Source: an uncultured Sphingomonadaceae bacterium
Lineage (GTDB): Bacteria; Pseudomonadota; Alphaproteobacteria; Sphingomonadales; Sphingomonadaceae
Reading direction: 5' to 3'
Length of the DNA: 7,677 nucleotides
NCBI GenBank assembly: GCA_938016505.1
Contig: CALLWN010000196.1
Span: 1-7,677, forward strand
Made by a program: the position numbers and the translations under genes
The notes under the pieces: model-generated
Told to the model about the DNA's origin: nothing
The model's input: the letters and a program-made list of their open reading frames with translations, nothing else
Databases searched by the model: none
Shown here: piece by piece, positions 1-7,677 of the stretch
Position numbering within the stretch: position 1 is the stretch's first letter
Layout of the letters: each line of letters starts with the position of its first letter

Positions 1-645
1 CAGCAGGCCGTCGGACACATCCATGCAGGCGCTTGCCACACCCCTCAATGCGCACCCGAGGGCCAGTCGCGGTGTCGGCCGCCGATAGCGCCCGAGGAGG
101 AAGCCGTCATTGGCGCGCCGGCCGAGCGCGACTTCGAGCCCGAGGCCGGCATCCCCGATCGTGCCCGACACCCAGAGGTCATCACCCGGCTGCGCGCCAC
201 ACCGGCCAAGCGCGGCACCCGCCGGGACCGTGCCGAGCGCAGTCAAGGCCAGCACGGTTGCCGGACCGCTGCGGATGGTATCGCCCCCCACCAGCGCGCC
301 GCCGAACCGTTCAAGGGCCTGGCGGACACCGGCGAGAAGCGCCGTCGCCCAGGCTGCGTCACGTTCCGAAGCGATCCCGGCGCCGAGCAGGACGACAGAT
401 GGCCTTGATCCCATGGCAGCGAGGTCAGAGAGATTGACCGCCACCAGCTTCCAGCCGATGTCCGCTGGCGGGCACTCGGGCGTGAAGTGCACGCCTTCTG
501 CCATCATGTCGTGGGTCGCCACGACATCGAGCCCAAGCGGCCAGGAGATGACTGCGGCATCGTCGGCGAAGCCCCGGCCGGCCGGTGCCGCCTTTTCCGC
601 CCGGAGCGCCGCGAGCACCTCCTCCTCGACGCTTCCGACAGCCAC
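1..645 (-). CDS. thiL: Thiamine-monophosphate kinase ThiL, C-terminus cut by window edge
   Basis: ThiL phosphorylates thiamine monophosphate with ATP to give thiamine diphosphate, the last step of the cofactor pathway, in the cytoplasm. The reverse strand is open for 215 codons from a GTG at 645-643 to the left edge, with no stop. Family hallmarks appear in order: an acidic FADDAAV segment (about residues 26-32) for Mg/nucleotide binding, THDMMAEGVHF (44-54), NLSDLAAMG (71-79), GGDT (120-123), and MDVSDGL (208-214) just before the edge. Full-length ThiL is usually about 300-340 aa, so roughly the last third is missing. The GTG start lies 4 nt after the nusB stop (652-650). It gives the expected short N-terminal helix, and no in-frame ATG closer than about 709-711, well inside nusB, is available. 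The spacing implies co-transcription and translational coupling with nusB. Identification is very secure; the exact start is slightly less so. Confidence 0.95.
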   Translation of the reverse strand, partial: MAVGSVEEEVLAALRAEKAAPAGRGFADDAAVISWPLGLDVVATHDMMAEGVHFTPECPPADIGWKLVAVNLSDLAAMGSRPSVVLLGAGIASERDAAWATALLAGVRQALERFGGALVGGDTIRSGPATVLALTALGTVPAGAALGRCGAQPGDDLWVSGTIGDAGLGLEVALGRRANDGFLLGRYRRPTPRLALGCALRGVASACMDVSDGLL

Positions 646-649
646 CCCG

Positions 650-1171
650 TCAGCTCGCCCCGCGCGTCGGGCAGGCCCTGACCTCGTGGCCCAGCCGGTC
701 GAGCAGGGCATTCACGAACCCTGCTTCTGGGCGGGGATAGAATGCCTGGGCGATATCGACGTAGGCCGTGATCACCGCCGCGAGCGGAACATCGGGCCTG
801 GCGACAAGCTCGTAGGCACCGGCACGCAACAGCTGGAGGAGCAGCGGGTCGAGGCGGGCAAGGGTCCAGCCGGGAGCAAGATGGCGCGCAACCAGACCGT
901 CGAGCTCGGCCTGGCGCGCCAGCACCCCGCGGACGACATCATCGAAGAAGGAGGCCTCGGCCGGCGCAATGGCATCGTCATCGGCATCATCATCGCCCGG
1001 GAGCCGATGGTCATGGAACTCCGCGACCAGCCGCTCGACCGGCGTGCCGGCCATCGCCCACTGGTAAAGCGCCTGCACCGCCCGAAGGCGCGCAGCCGAG
1101 CGCCGCCGGCGCAGTGGAGACTGCGCTTCGGGCGCGGGTGACGACGGCTCGGCGATCATGCATCCGGCCAT
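650..1171 (-). CDS. nusB: Transcription antitermination protein NusB
   Basis: NusB binds boxA RNA together with ribosomal protein S10 and supports processive antitermination on rRNA operons. The 173-aa product has the family layout. A basic N-terminus leads into SAARLRAVQALYQWAM (about residues 25-40). A FFDDVVRGVLARQ helix follows near 75-87, then the LLRAGAYELVARPDVPLAAV core and the C-terminal VDIAQAFYPRPEAGFVNALL signature. The usual length is about 140-170 aa. An in-frame stop at 1192-1190 limits the start to ATG 1171 or ATG 1159 (Met5). Neither has a clear Shine-Dalgarno sequence, so the first four residues are uncertain. An aspartate-rich loop (residues about 58-66) sits between helices, where the family varies in length. 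The gene heads a nusB-thiL unit and is divergent from the gene at 1321. ribH, a frequent upstream neighbour, is absent. Confidence 0.95.
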   Translation of the reverse strand: MAGCMIAEPSSPAPEAQSPLRRRRSAARLRAVQALYQWAMAGTPVERLVAEFHDHRLPGDDDADDDAIAPAEASFFDDVVRGVLARQAELDGLVARHLAPGWTLARLDPLLLQLLRAGAYELVARPDVPLAAVITAYVDIAQAFYPRPEAGFVNALLDRLGHEVRACPTRGAS

Positions 1172-1320
1172 AGGCGCTGGCCGGAACGGTCACAAGCTGC
1201 ACCGGGACATGGCGCCCCTCGGCCCGGCAGGGCTTGAAGGTTTCGGCCTGCTCAGCCTAATGAGCGAGACAGGGTCACGCCGGGGTCGGATTTGGCGGGG
1301 GAGGGCCGCGTGAGGTCTCG
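1172..1320. promoter_or_regulatory. Divergent intergenic region between nusB and the 1321 gene
   Basis: This 149-bp stretch has no convincing gene and must carry the start signals for the leftward nusB-thiL and rightward three-gene units, unless transcription enters from outside. On the plus strand, TTGAAG (1234-1239) followed 17 nt later by CTAATG (1257-1262) is a possible but weak sigma-70-like pair. A 5-bp inverted repeat, GCAGG (1227-1231) and CCTGC (1247-1251), overlaps it and is within chance expectation. On the minus strand, TTGTGA (1195-1190) is 17 nt from TATGGC (1172-1167), also weak. No operator, riboswitch or RNA fold stands out by eye. The role follows from gene layout; the individual boxes are guesses. 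Confidence 0.35.
1312..1315 (+). promoter_or_regulatory. Ribosome binding site of the 1321 gene
   Basis: GAGG lies 5 nt before ATG 1321, a good Shine-Dalgarno position. It supports that start over an in-frame GTG at 1336. An in-frame TGA at 1261-1263, with no start codon between it and 1321, rules out a longer product. Confidence 0.6.
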
Positions 1321-2430
1321 ATGGGAGCTTGGGCCGTGCTGACGGCTGGGGACGATTATCCGCTGCACCAGCGCAGCGAGCCAATTGCGTTCGCCGGGAC
1401 GGACCGCAACTTCTACGATCGCTACTTCTTCAACGGCCAGAGCCATGATGGCAGGCTGTTCTTCGCAGCTGCGCTCGGGGTCTACCCCCATCTCAACATC
1501 ATGGATGCCGCGTTCAGTGTGCTTGCCAATGGGACCCAGCGGTCGGTGTTCGCATCTCGGGTGATGCATCATGAGCGGATGGCAACATCGGTCGGGCCGA
1601 TCGCCGTCGAGGTGCTCGAGCCACTCAGGCGCCTGCGGGTGCGGGTCGAGATGACCGACGCACTCGCCGCAGATGTCATCGCAACGGGCCTCCACCCGCC
1701 GATCGAGGAGCCGCGCTTCGTCCGGCGCATCGGCGCGCGCACGTTGATGGATGTGACCCGGATGACCCAGAATGTGCGCTGGGAGGGCAGCCTTTCGCTG
1801 GATGGCATGGTCCTCGAGGCGTCCGGCCTGCTCGGCACGCGCGACCGCAGCTGGGGCGTGCGGCCGATCGGGGCGGCCGATCCGCAGCCTCCGGCGCCTC
1901 CGGCTCCACCGCAGTTCTTCTGGCTGTGGGCGCCGCTTGTGTTCGACGGGCTTTCGGTCTTCGCCCACACCAACGAGGATGCCGAGGGGCGGCCCTGGAA
2001 CCGCTCGGCGGTGCTGGTGGAGCACGCCACCGGCTTGGAAACCCCCCTGTGTGATCCGCGCTTCGCGCTTGCGCTCGCACCAGGCACGCGCCGCGCCGCC
2101 GCCTGCACGCTCAGCGCAACGCTGCCGGACGGGACCGCGCTCGAGGCGACCGTCGTGCCCGAGACCTGGTTCCAGATGACCGGGCTGGGCTACGGCCACC
2201 CGACCCGAGGCCACGGCTTCAATCTGGGCGAACTTTCGGTTGGCTCCGAGCGGGTGGAAACTGCGTCGGTTGATCCCGCGGCGCCGGTCAATGCCCATGT
2301 CCAGGCGCTGGTGTCCGCCGAGCTTCGGGTGGGCCGGCGACCACCCGTGGCCGGACGCGGTGTTCTCGAGCAACTCATGATCGGGCCTCATCGGCCGACG
2401 GGTCTTGTCGGGCTTTTCGACGTTGCTTGA
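1321..2430 (+). CDS. Protein of unknown function, possibly AttH/CrtC-like (lipocalin-type)
   Basis: This 369-aa protein has no signal peptide or membrane helix, so it is probably cytoplasmic. I recall similar uncharacterised proteins in sphingomonads and mycobacteria. They carry a NFYDRYFFNG-type N-terminus, a DRSWG motif, and a GYGHP..GHG motif. Here these are near residues 30-39, GTRDRSWGVRP at 172-182, and GYGHPTRGHG at 290-299. The DRSWG signature recalls the AttH/CrtC hydratase-like, lipocalin-type fold, and databases may list the halves as DUF7065/DUF7064; both links are from memory. A proline-rich stretch (188-197, alternating P and A) looks like a linker between two domains. The alternation of short hydrophobic and charged stretches suits a mostly beta protein. 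Its stop codon overlaps the start of the kinase gene, so the two are probably co-translated. No catalytic function can be assigned. That it is a real gene is well supported by the ribosome binding site, its length, and the overlap. Confidence 0.85.
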   Translation: MGAWAVLTAGDDYPLHQRSEPIAFAGTDRNFYDRYFFNGQSHDGRLFFAAALGVYPHLNIMDAAFSVLANGTQRSVFASRVMHHERMATSVGPIAVEVLEPLRRLRVRVEMTDALAADVIATGLHPPIEEPRFVRRIGARTLMDVTRMTQNVRWEGSLSLDGMVLEASGLLGTRDRSWGVRPIGAADPQPPAPPAPPQFFWLWAPLVFDGLSVFAHTNEDAEGRPWNRSAVLVEHATGLETPLCDPRFALALAPGTRRAAACTLSATLPDGTALEATVVPETWFQMTGLGYGHPTRGHGFNLGELSVGSERVETASVDPAAPVNAHVQALVSAELRVGRRPPVAGRGVLEQLMIGPHRPTGLVGLFDVA

Positions 2431-3442
2431 CGGTGTCGAGGGCCTCGAGGGGCGGCTGTCTGCGCTGCTTTCGGCGGCGTGGGACGATGATGTCCGGGTT
2501 CGCAACCTGTTCCGCTTTCATGGCGGCGCCGCGCGCGAGACCTGGCGCTTCTGCGCCGAGGGCGCACGCCGCAGCCAGTGGCTGGTCATGCGGCGCGACC
2601 CGGTCTCGAGCCTCATCAGGACCTCGCGGTCGGCCGAATTCCACGCCCTCGGGCGCGCCTTTGCGGCCGGCCTGCCGGTTCCAGAGCCCCTCATTCTCGA
2701 CCGTGATGGCGAACGGCTCGGCACGCCCGGCTTCATCATGGCGTGCGTGGACGGAGGGCGGGCTGCCGGCCTGTTCGAGGCAGACCCCTATGGCATGCAC
2801 GCGAGACGGCTGGGCGAAAGCCTGTTCCGCGCCATTGGCCTGCTCCATGCCGTACCGGTGTCTGACGCGGACCGGAGGCTCCTGCCCTTGCATGACCCGC
2901 GGGCGCGGCTCGAGCATTGGGCCAGCGAACTCGAGGCCCACGCGCTCGGCCCGCAACCGATTGCGCGGGCAGCGTTGCGGTGGCTGCGCGCCCACTGCCC
3001 GGCGAGCCCTGGTCCTGCAGCGCTGGTCCACGGCGATTTTCGATCAGGCAATTTTCTTTTCGGAGAGGATGGCAAGCTCGTTGCGATCCTCGACTGGGAA
3101 ATGGCCCATGTCGGCGACCCGATGGAAGACTTGGCCTGGGCTGCCGACCCGCTGTGGAGCCATGGCGAGCGCGGACCCGAGGAGGCGGGCCGCATTGGCG
3201 CCCTGCTCCCGCTGGAGCCGGCGATCGCCATATGGGAGGCGGCGTCGGGCCGTCGCTTCGATCGCGCAAGCTGGACGTGGTGGCGCCTGTTCGCCGGGTT
3301 CCAGGGGCTTGTCATCTGGCTGACCAGCGGGTTTGAGGTGGCAAGCCTTCGCGCGGTCGATCCGGTTCTCGCCTTCTCTGCCTATTACCCCTACCGGTTC
3401 CACAACCATCAGGTGGCAGCGATGCTGCACGCGCTCGCATGA
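2405..3442 (+). CDS. APH-fold phosphotransferase, ACAD10/11 kinase-domain-like
   Basis: This 345-aa protein belongs to the aminoglycoside phosphotransferase/choline kinase-like superfamily. Visible motifs are the glycine loop with GGAARETWRF (about 40-49), a beta-3 strand WLVMRRDP (59-66), and the catalytic loop HGDFRSGN (209-216, Asp211 as base, Asn216 for Mg). The metal-binding LDWE (Asp230) and DPMEDLAW (238-245) follow. The LDWEMAHVGDPMEDLAW arrangement is typical of the branch fused to acyl-CoA dehydrogenases in ACAD10/ACAD11 and found next to acyl-CoA dehydrogenases in bacteria. Recent work assigns those kinases to 4-hydroxyacyl-CoA phosphorylation. The substrate here is therefore plausibly a hydroxyacyl-CoA or other small alcohol, not an antibiotic. 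An in-frame TGA at 2378-2380 and the lack of any ATG or GTG before Met62 leave TTG 2405 or TTG 2423 as starts. TTG 2405 overlaps the upstream gene by 26 bp. The stop overlaps the next gene's ATG. Confidence 0.88.
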   Translation: MSGFSTLLDGVEGLEGRLSALLSAAWDDDVRVRNLFRFHGGAARETWRFCAEGARRSQWLVMRRDPVSSLIRTSRSAEFHALGRAFAAGLPVPEPLILDRDGERLGTPGFIMACVDGGRAAGLFEADPYGMHARRLGESLFRAIGLLHAVPVSDADRRLLPLHDPRARLEHWASELEAHALGPQPIARAALRWLRAHCPASPGPAALVHGDFRSGNFLFGEDGKLVAILDWEMAHVGDPMEDLAWAADPLWSHGERGPEEAGRIGALLPLEPAIAIWEAASGRRFDRASWTWWRLFAGFQGLVIWLTSGFEVASLRAVDPVLAFSAYYPYRFHNHQVAAMLHALA

Positions 3443-3861
3443 CAATCGCACCCGGGGATCTTCTGCGCAATCTCGCGCTCGGCCAGACCTTGCTGGTCGT
3501 GCCGGCGCTGGGCGAAAGCTATGCGGGCAAGACGGCAGGCACGATCGCTGCCATCCTTCTGCTTGCGGCCAGCGATATCGCAAGCTTCGCCGAGCGGCGC
3601 GCCCTGTCCCGGGCTCGCCTCGTCGAGCTGCTCGGCGCAGCCGACCCCGGCGACGTGGCGCTCAAGGCCGATCTCGCCGCGCTGCTGGCCGAAGTCGAGA
3701 CCATGCCCGACGACGCCCAGCTCGATCGCCTGCTTGCCGGCCTCGAGGCGCTGCACGGCTGGGCAGACGCAAACGACCCGGCACTTGCGCGACAATGCCT
3801 CGACTTTCTGCTCGAGTTCGCCGCGGCCGAACGGCTCGACCCGCCCGGGCTTGCGACCTGA
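3439..3861 (+). CDS. Small helical protein of unknown function, coupled to the kinase
   Basis: This 140-aa acidic, leucine- and alanine-rich protein is not one I can name. Its ATG (3439-3441) overlaps the kinase stop in an ATGA arrangement, which usually means translational coupling and often partner proteins. The N-terminal 20-50 region reads as hydrophobic helix with small residues (LLVVPALGES, then TAGTIAAILLLAASDIASFAERR) but is broken by charge, so it looks like a helical core or packing surface, not a clear transmembrane segment. The remainder alternates hydrophobic and charged residues as in a helix bundle. Small proteins such as those labelled DUF6285 are encoded next to kinases of this branch in other bacteria. 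This one could be a distant counterpart, but I see no decisive shared motif. Codon use matches the neighbours, supporting a real gene. Confidence 0.8.
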   Translation: MTIAPGDLLRNLALGQTLLVVPALGESYAGKTAGTIAAILLLAASDIASFAERRALSRARLVELLGAADPGDVALKADLAALLAEVETMPDDAQLDRLLAGLEALHGWADANDPALARQCLDFLLEFAAAERLDPPGLAT

Positions 3862-3951
3862 CCCCCGCCCGCTTGACGGGCGCAGGCCACGGTGGAAAGG
3901 GCGCCGCTGTGATTGCCCCGGAGCGGGTCACGAATCTCGGGAGACGGCAGC
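3862..3951 (+). other. Gap before TPR gene, with a small GC hairpin
   Basis: This 90-bp gap separates the three-gene unit from the TPR-guaB-rsmB genes and is the only plus-strand break large enough for a separate promoter. CGCCCG (3866-3871) and CGGGCG (3877-3882) form a perfect 6-bp stem around CTTGA, just after the stop at 3859-3861. No T-run follows, so it is not a standard intrinsic terminator, though it could attenuate or protect an mRNA end. TTGACG (3873-3878) resembles a -35 box but has no matching -10 at the right distance. Confidence 0.3.
3939..3944 (+). promoter_or_regulatory. Ribosome binding site of the TPR gene
   Basis: GGGAGA ends 7 nt before ATG 3952. This site, and the signal peptide that begins at that ATG, decide against the longer reading from ATG 3913, which would add 13 residues ahead of the signal sequence. 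Confidence 0.65.
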
Positions 3952-5205
3952 ATGAAACGTTGGATGGGCCGGGCCGCAGCAGTCCTGATGCTCGTGGCAG
4001 GGGCGGGTGTCGCGCTTGAGCCGGCTGCGGCACAACGTCAGCCCAAGGCCTCGGCCTCGGCGCCCAAGTTCAAGTTCACCAAGGAAGTGCAGGCCCTTCT
4101 TGCCAAGGCGCAGGAAGCCCAGCAGGCCAACGACCATTCCACTGCAATCGGTCTGCTGACGCAGGCCGATGCCATCCCGACCAAGAATGCCGATGACAGC
4201 TACATGATCGGGATGCTGCGCATCAATTCCGGCCTTGGCACCCAGGACAACGCCCTGATCGAGGCCGGGATCGAGCAGGCGCTTGCCTCGGGCCGGGTTC
4301 CCCAGGAAGACCAGGGCAAGTTCATCCGCAACCTCGGCAGCCTCGCGCTCCAGCGCAATGACACCGCCAAGGCGGCGCAGCAGTTCGAGCGCTACCTCGC
4401 CGTGAACCCCGACGACGCCGAGGTCATGGCGGAAACCGCAGAGCTGCACCGGCGCGCCAATGACAACAGGCGGGCGATCGCAACACTGCAGCAGGCGATC
4501 GCGACCAAGGAGCGGGTCTCGGGTGGCAAGGCCGACGAAACCTGGTACCGCCGCGCGCTCGCCATCGCCTATGATGCCAATCTTCCGGCCGAAACAGCCT
4601 CGACCAGCGAAGCACTCGTCAAGGCCTATCCGAACGCCACCAACTGGCGCGACGTGCTCGTCATCTTCCGGGAAACGTCGCGTCTCGACGACCAGGCGAA
4701 CCTCGACGCGCTGCGGCTGGCGCGCGCAGCGTCCGCGCTCGCCGGCGAGCGCGACTATTTCGAGTTTGCCGAAACCGCGACGATGCGCGGTCTCCCCGGG
4801 GAAGCCAAGGCCGTCATCGATGAAGGAGTGGCGGCAGGCGCACTGAACCTGTCGAAGCCGGTTGTGCGCGAGCTGAACACGGCAGCAACGAGCCGGGTCG
4901 CGGCTGACAAGGCGGGGCTTCCGGCGGCAGAGAAGGAATCGCGGGCAGCGAAGAATGGGCGGGCAGCGCTCGGGACGGGTGACGCCTTCCTGGGCTACAG
5001 CCAGTATGACAAGGCGGTCGAAATGTACCGGCTTGCGCTCGAGAAGGGCGGGGTCGATGCGGACACGGTCAACACGCGGATCGGGATCGCACTCGCCCGG
5101 AAGGGCGACAAGGCCGGTGCAGAAGCTGCATTCGCGGCGGTCAAGGGCGCGCCCCGGGTCCAGCTTGCCCGTTACTGGCAGATCTGGTCGAGCCAGCGCA
5201 GCTGA
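3952..5205 (+). CDS. Exported tetratricopeptide-repeat protein
   Basis: This 417-aa product begins with a Sec-type signal peptide: basic MKRWMGR, hydrophobic core AAAVLMLVAGAGVAL, and a likely cleavage after AAA at residue 27. There is no lipobox cysteine. The mature protein should therefore be periplasmic. Helical TPR-like repeats follow. One lies near 41-75, a clear pair around 123-190 (LALQRNDTAKAAQQFERYLAVNPDD, whose core is QQFERYLAVNPDD, then NRRAIATLQQAIA), and a C-terminal pair around 340-407 (SQYDKAVEMYRLALEKG and KGDKAGAEAAFAAVKG). The middle (about 200-320) is helical but less regular. TPR proteins act as protein-binding scaffolds; no enzyme domain is seen and the partner is unknown. 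The gene stops 12 nt before guaB, so the two are probably co-transcribed, although no functional link is evident. TPR identity and export are well supported; the role is open. Confidence 0.9.
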   Translation: MKRWMGRAAAVLMLVAGAGVALEPAAAQRQPKASASAPKFKFTKEVQALLAKAQEAQQANDHSTAIGLLTQADAIPTKNADDSYMIGMLRINSGLGTQDNALIEAGIEQALASGRVPQEDQGKFIRNLGSLALQRNDTAKAAQQFERYLAVNPDDAEVMAETAELHRRANDNRRAIATLQQAIATKERVSGGKADETWYRRALAIAYDANLPAETASTSEALVKAYPNATNWRDVLVIFRETSRLDDQANLDALRLARAASALAGERDYFEFAETATMRGLPGEAKAVIDEGVAAGALNLSKPVVRELNTAATSRVAADKAGLPAAEKESRAAKNGRAALGTGDAFLGYSQYDKAVEMYRLALEKGGVDADTVNTRIGIALARKGDKAGAEAAFAAVKGAPRVQLARYWQIWSSQRS

Positions 5206-6702
<1,497 letters not shown>

Positions 6703-6724
6703 TCCCCTGCGGGACGTCGAGACC

Positions 6725-6730
6725 AGGAAG
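6725..6730 (+). promoter_or_regulatory. Ribosome binding site of rsmB
   Basis: AGGAAG lies 5 nt before ATG 6736, the strongest Shine-Dalgarno match in the window. It supports that start. The 33-nt guaB-rsmB gap has a 4-bp TCCC/GGGA inverted repeat (6703-6714) but no terminator. Confidence 0.65.
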
Positions 6731-6735
6731 CCAGG

Positions 6736-7677
6736 ATGCGGGAGCCCGCACGACTGCCGGCCGCAATCGAGATCCTCGATGCCGTGATTGCGGCCGCGCG
6801 CGACGGCGGCGCTGCGGCAGACGCAATCCTTCAGCAATATTTCCGGGCGCGGCGCTACATTGGCGCAAAGGATCGCGCCGCGATCCGTGACCTCGCCTGG
6901 GCCGCGATCCGTCACAGCGCCGAGCGCCCGGAAAGTGGCCGGGCAGCGCTTCTGGGGTATCTCGAAGCTTCGGCACCTGCCCGGCTTGCAGGCTTCGACG
7001 GTTCAATGCATGCGCCCATGCCAGTTGGTGCCGACGAGCCGCGCGCCCCGGCCTCAGCGGCGCCGGCGTGGCTCATGCCCCTGCTCCATGCGCGCTTCGG
7101 CGCCGACTTGCCACACGCACTCGCCGCGCTCGCAGGGCGGGCCCCGCTCGACCTCAGGGTCAACCGGCTCGCCGGATTGACGGCTGGGACAGTTGCAGCC
7201 GCCCTCCCCTGCCCTTCCGAGCCGGTGCGCATTGCCGGCCTGCAGCTTCCCGACGCGTTGCGCCTGCCCGCTGGCACGTCGATCGAACGGCATCCTCTGT
7301 TGCTGTCTGGCACCGTTGCGGTCCAGGATGCGGGCAGCCAGGCCGTGGTAGCCGTGGCCAAGCCGCGCGCGGGGATGCAGGTTGTGGATCTTTGCGCCGG
7401 GGCCGGTGGCAAGAGTCTCGCGCTTGCCGCCGCAATGGGGGGTGAGGGCCAGATCCTTGCAGCCGACACCGACCGGGCCCGGCTTGCCGCGCTGATGCCG
7501 CGGGCGCGGCGCGCGGGCGCAGCCGGCATGATCCAGACCCGGCTGCTCGATCCCGGCCACGAAGCCGGGCAGCTGTCGGACGTGATGGGGAACGCCGACC
7601 TCGTGCTGGTCGATGCGCCCTGCTCCGGGACTGGAACCTGGCGCCGCAACCCTGAGCTCAGGTGGCGCCTGACGCCC
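6736..7677 (+). CDS. rsmB: RsmB-family 16S rRNA m5C methyltransferase, C-terminus cut by window edge
   Basis: RsmB methylates cytosine 967 (E. coli numbering) of 16S rRNA using S-adenosylmethionine, in the cytoplasm. The frame is open for 314 codons from ATG 6736 to the right edge. The N-terminal part (about 1-110) has a helical NusB-like RNA-binding layout, with QQYFRARRYIGAKDRAAIRDL as its best-conserved stretch (core RRYIGAKDRAAIRDL). DLRVNRLAG (near 138-146) matches the linker region before the catalytic domain. Motif I, VVDLCAGAGGKS (216-227), binds the methyl donor. Motif IV, DAPCSGTGTWRRNPE (293-307), carries Cys296, which releases the enzyme from the product. The nucleophilic cysteine of motif VI lies beyond the edge. 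Members of this group are often annotated only as RsmB/NOP methyltransferases; RsmF-like paralogues exist, so the exact target base is inferred. It probably shares a transcript with guaB. Confidence 0.9.
   Translation, partial: MREPARLPAAIEILDAVIAAARDGGAAADAILQQYFRARRYIGAKDRAAIRDLAWAAIRHSAERPESGRAALLGYLEASAPARLAGFDGSMHAPMPVGADEPRAPASAAPAWLMPLLHARFGADLPHALAALAGRAPLDLRVNRLAGLTAGTVAAALPCPSEPVRIAGLQLPDALRLPAGTSIERHPLLLSGTVAVQDAGSQAVVAVAKPRAGMQVVDLCAGAGGKSLALAAAMGGEGQILAADTDRARLAALMPRARRAGAAGMIQTRLLDPGHEAGQLSDVMGNADLVLVDAPCSGTGTWRRNPELRWRLTP

Noticed and set aside
110..1141. Plus-strand open frame of 343 codons at the left
   Set aside because: It spans both thiL and nusB in antisense, and those are firmly identified on the other strand.
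1167..1195. TTGTGA-17 nt-TATGGC as the nusB promoter with a leaderless start at Met5
   Set aside because: The -10 matches only the first three consensus bases and overlaps the upstream ATG; too weak to call.
1252..2505. Minus-strand open frame of 417 codons opposite the 1321 gene
   Set aside because: Its composition is rich in Arg, Pro and His with no recognisable domain. The plus-strand gene has a ribosome binding site and overlaps its neighbour as operon genes do.
2405..3442. Antibiotic-resistance aminoglycoside kinase
   Set aside because: The catalytic fold is shared, but the LDWE..DPMEDLAW pattern fits the acyl-CoA-associated branch and the context has no resistance or mobile genes.
3866..3882. 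GC hairpin after the 140-aa gene as an intrinsic terminator
   Set aside because: The stem is only 6 bp and no T-run follows; kept only as a note on the gap.

Overview
The window is a GC-rich, gene-dense chromosomal segment. Codon use, the short or absent gaps between genes, and the thiL, nusB, guaB and rsmB sequences fit an alphaproteobacterium, most likely in the Sphingomonadales. The placement is inferred from remembered family sequences, not from a search. There are no RNA genes, insertion sequences, CRISPR arrays or phage-type genes. Both edges cut a gene.

Left part (1-1171, minus strand): nusB (transcription antitermination factor) is followed after 4 nt by thiL (thiamine-monophosphate kinase), which runs off the left edge. 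This is the common alphaproteobacterial nusB-thiL pair. The riboflavin gene ribH that often precedes it is not here.

Divergent region (1172-1320): about 149 bp separates nusB from the plus-strand genes. It must hold whatever promoters drive the two sides.

Middle part (1321-3861, plus strand): three genes overlap end to start. They encode a 369-aa protein of unknown function (possibly AttH/CrtC-like, lipocalin-type), a 345-aa aminoglycoside-phosphotransferase-fold kinase resembling the kinase domain of ACAD10/ACAD11, and a 140-aa helical protein I do not recognise. The tight overlaps point to one co-translated unit. It is the least understood part of the window and the best candidate for an undescribed pathway, plausibly in lipid or acyl-CoA metabolism.

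Right part (3952-7677, plus strand): an exported TPR-repeat protein, then guaB (IMP dehydrogenase, first committed step to GMP), then rsmB (16S rRNA m5C methyltransferase, cut by the right edge). Gaps of 12 and 33 nt suggest co-transcription. GMP synthesis and ribosome maturation are both growth-linked housekeeping functions; the role of the exported TPR protein beside them is unknown.
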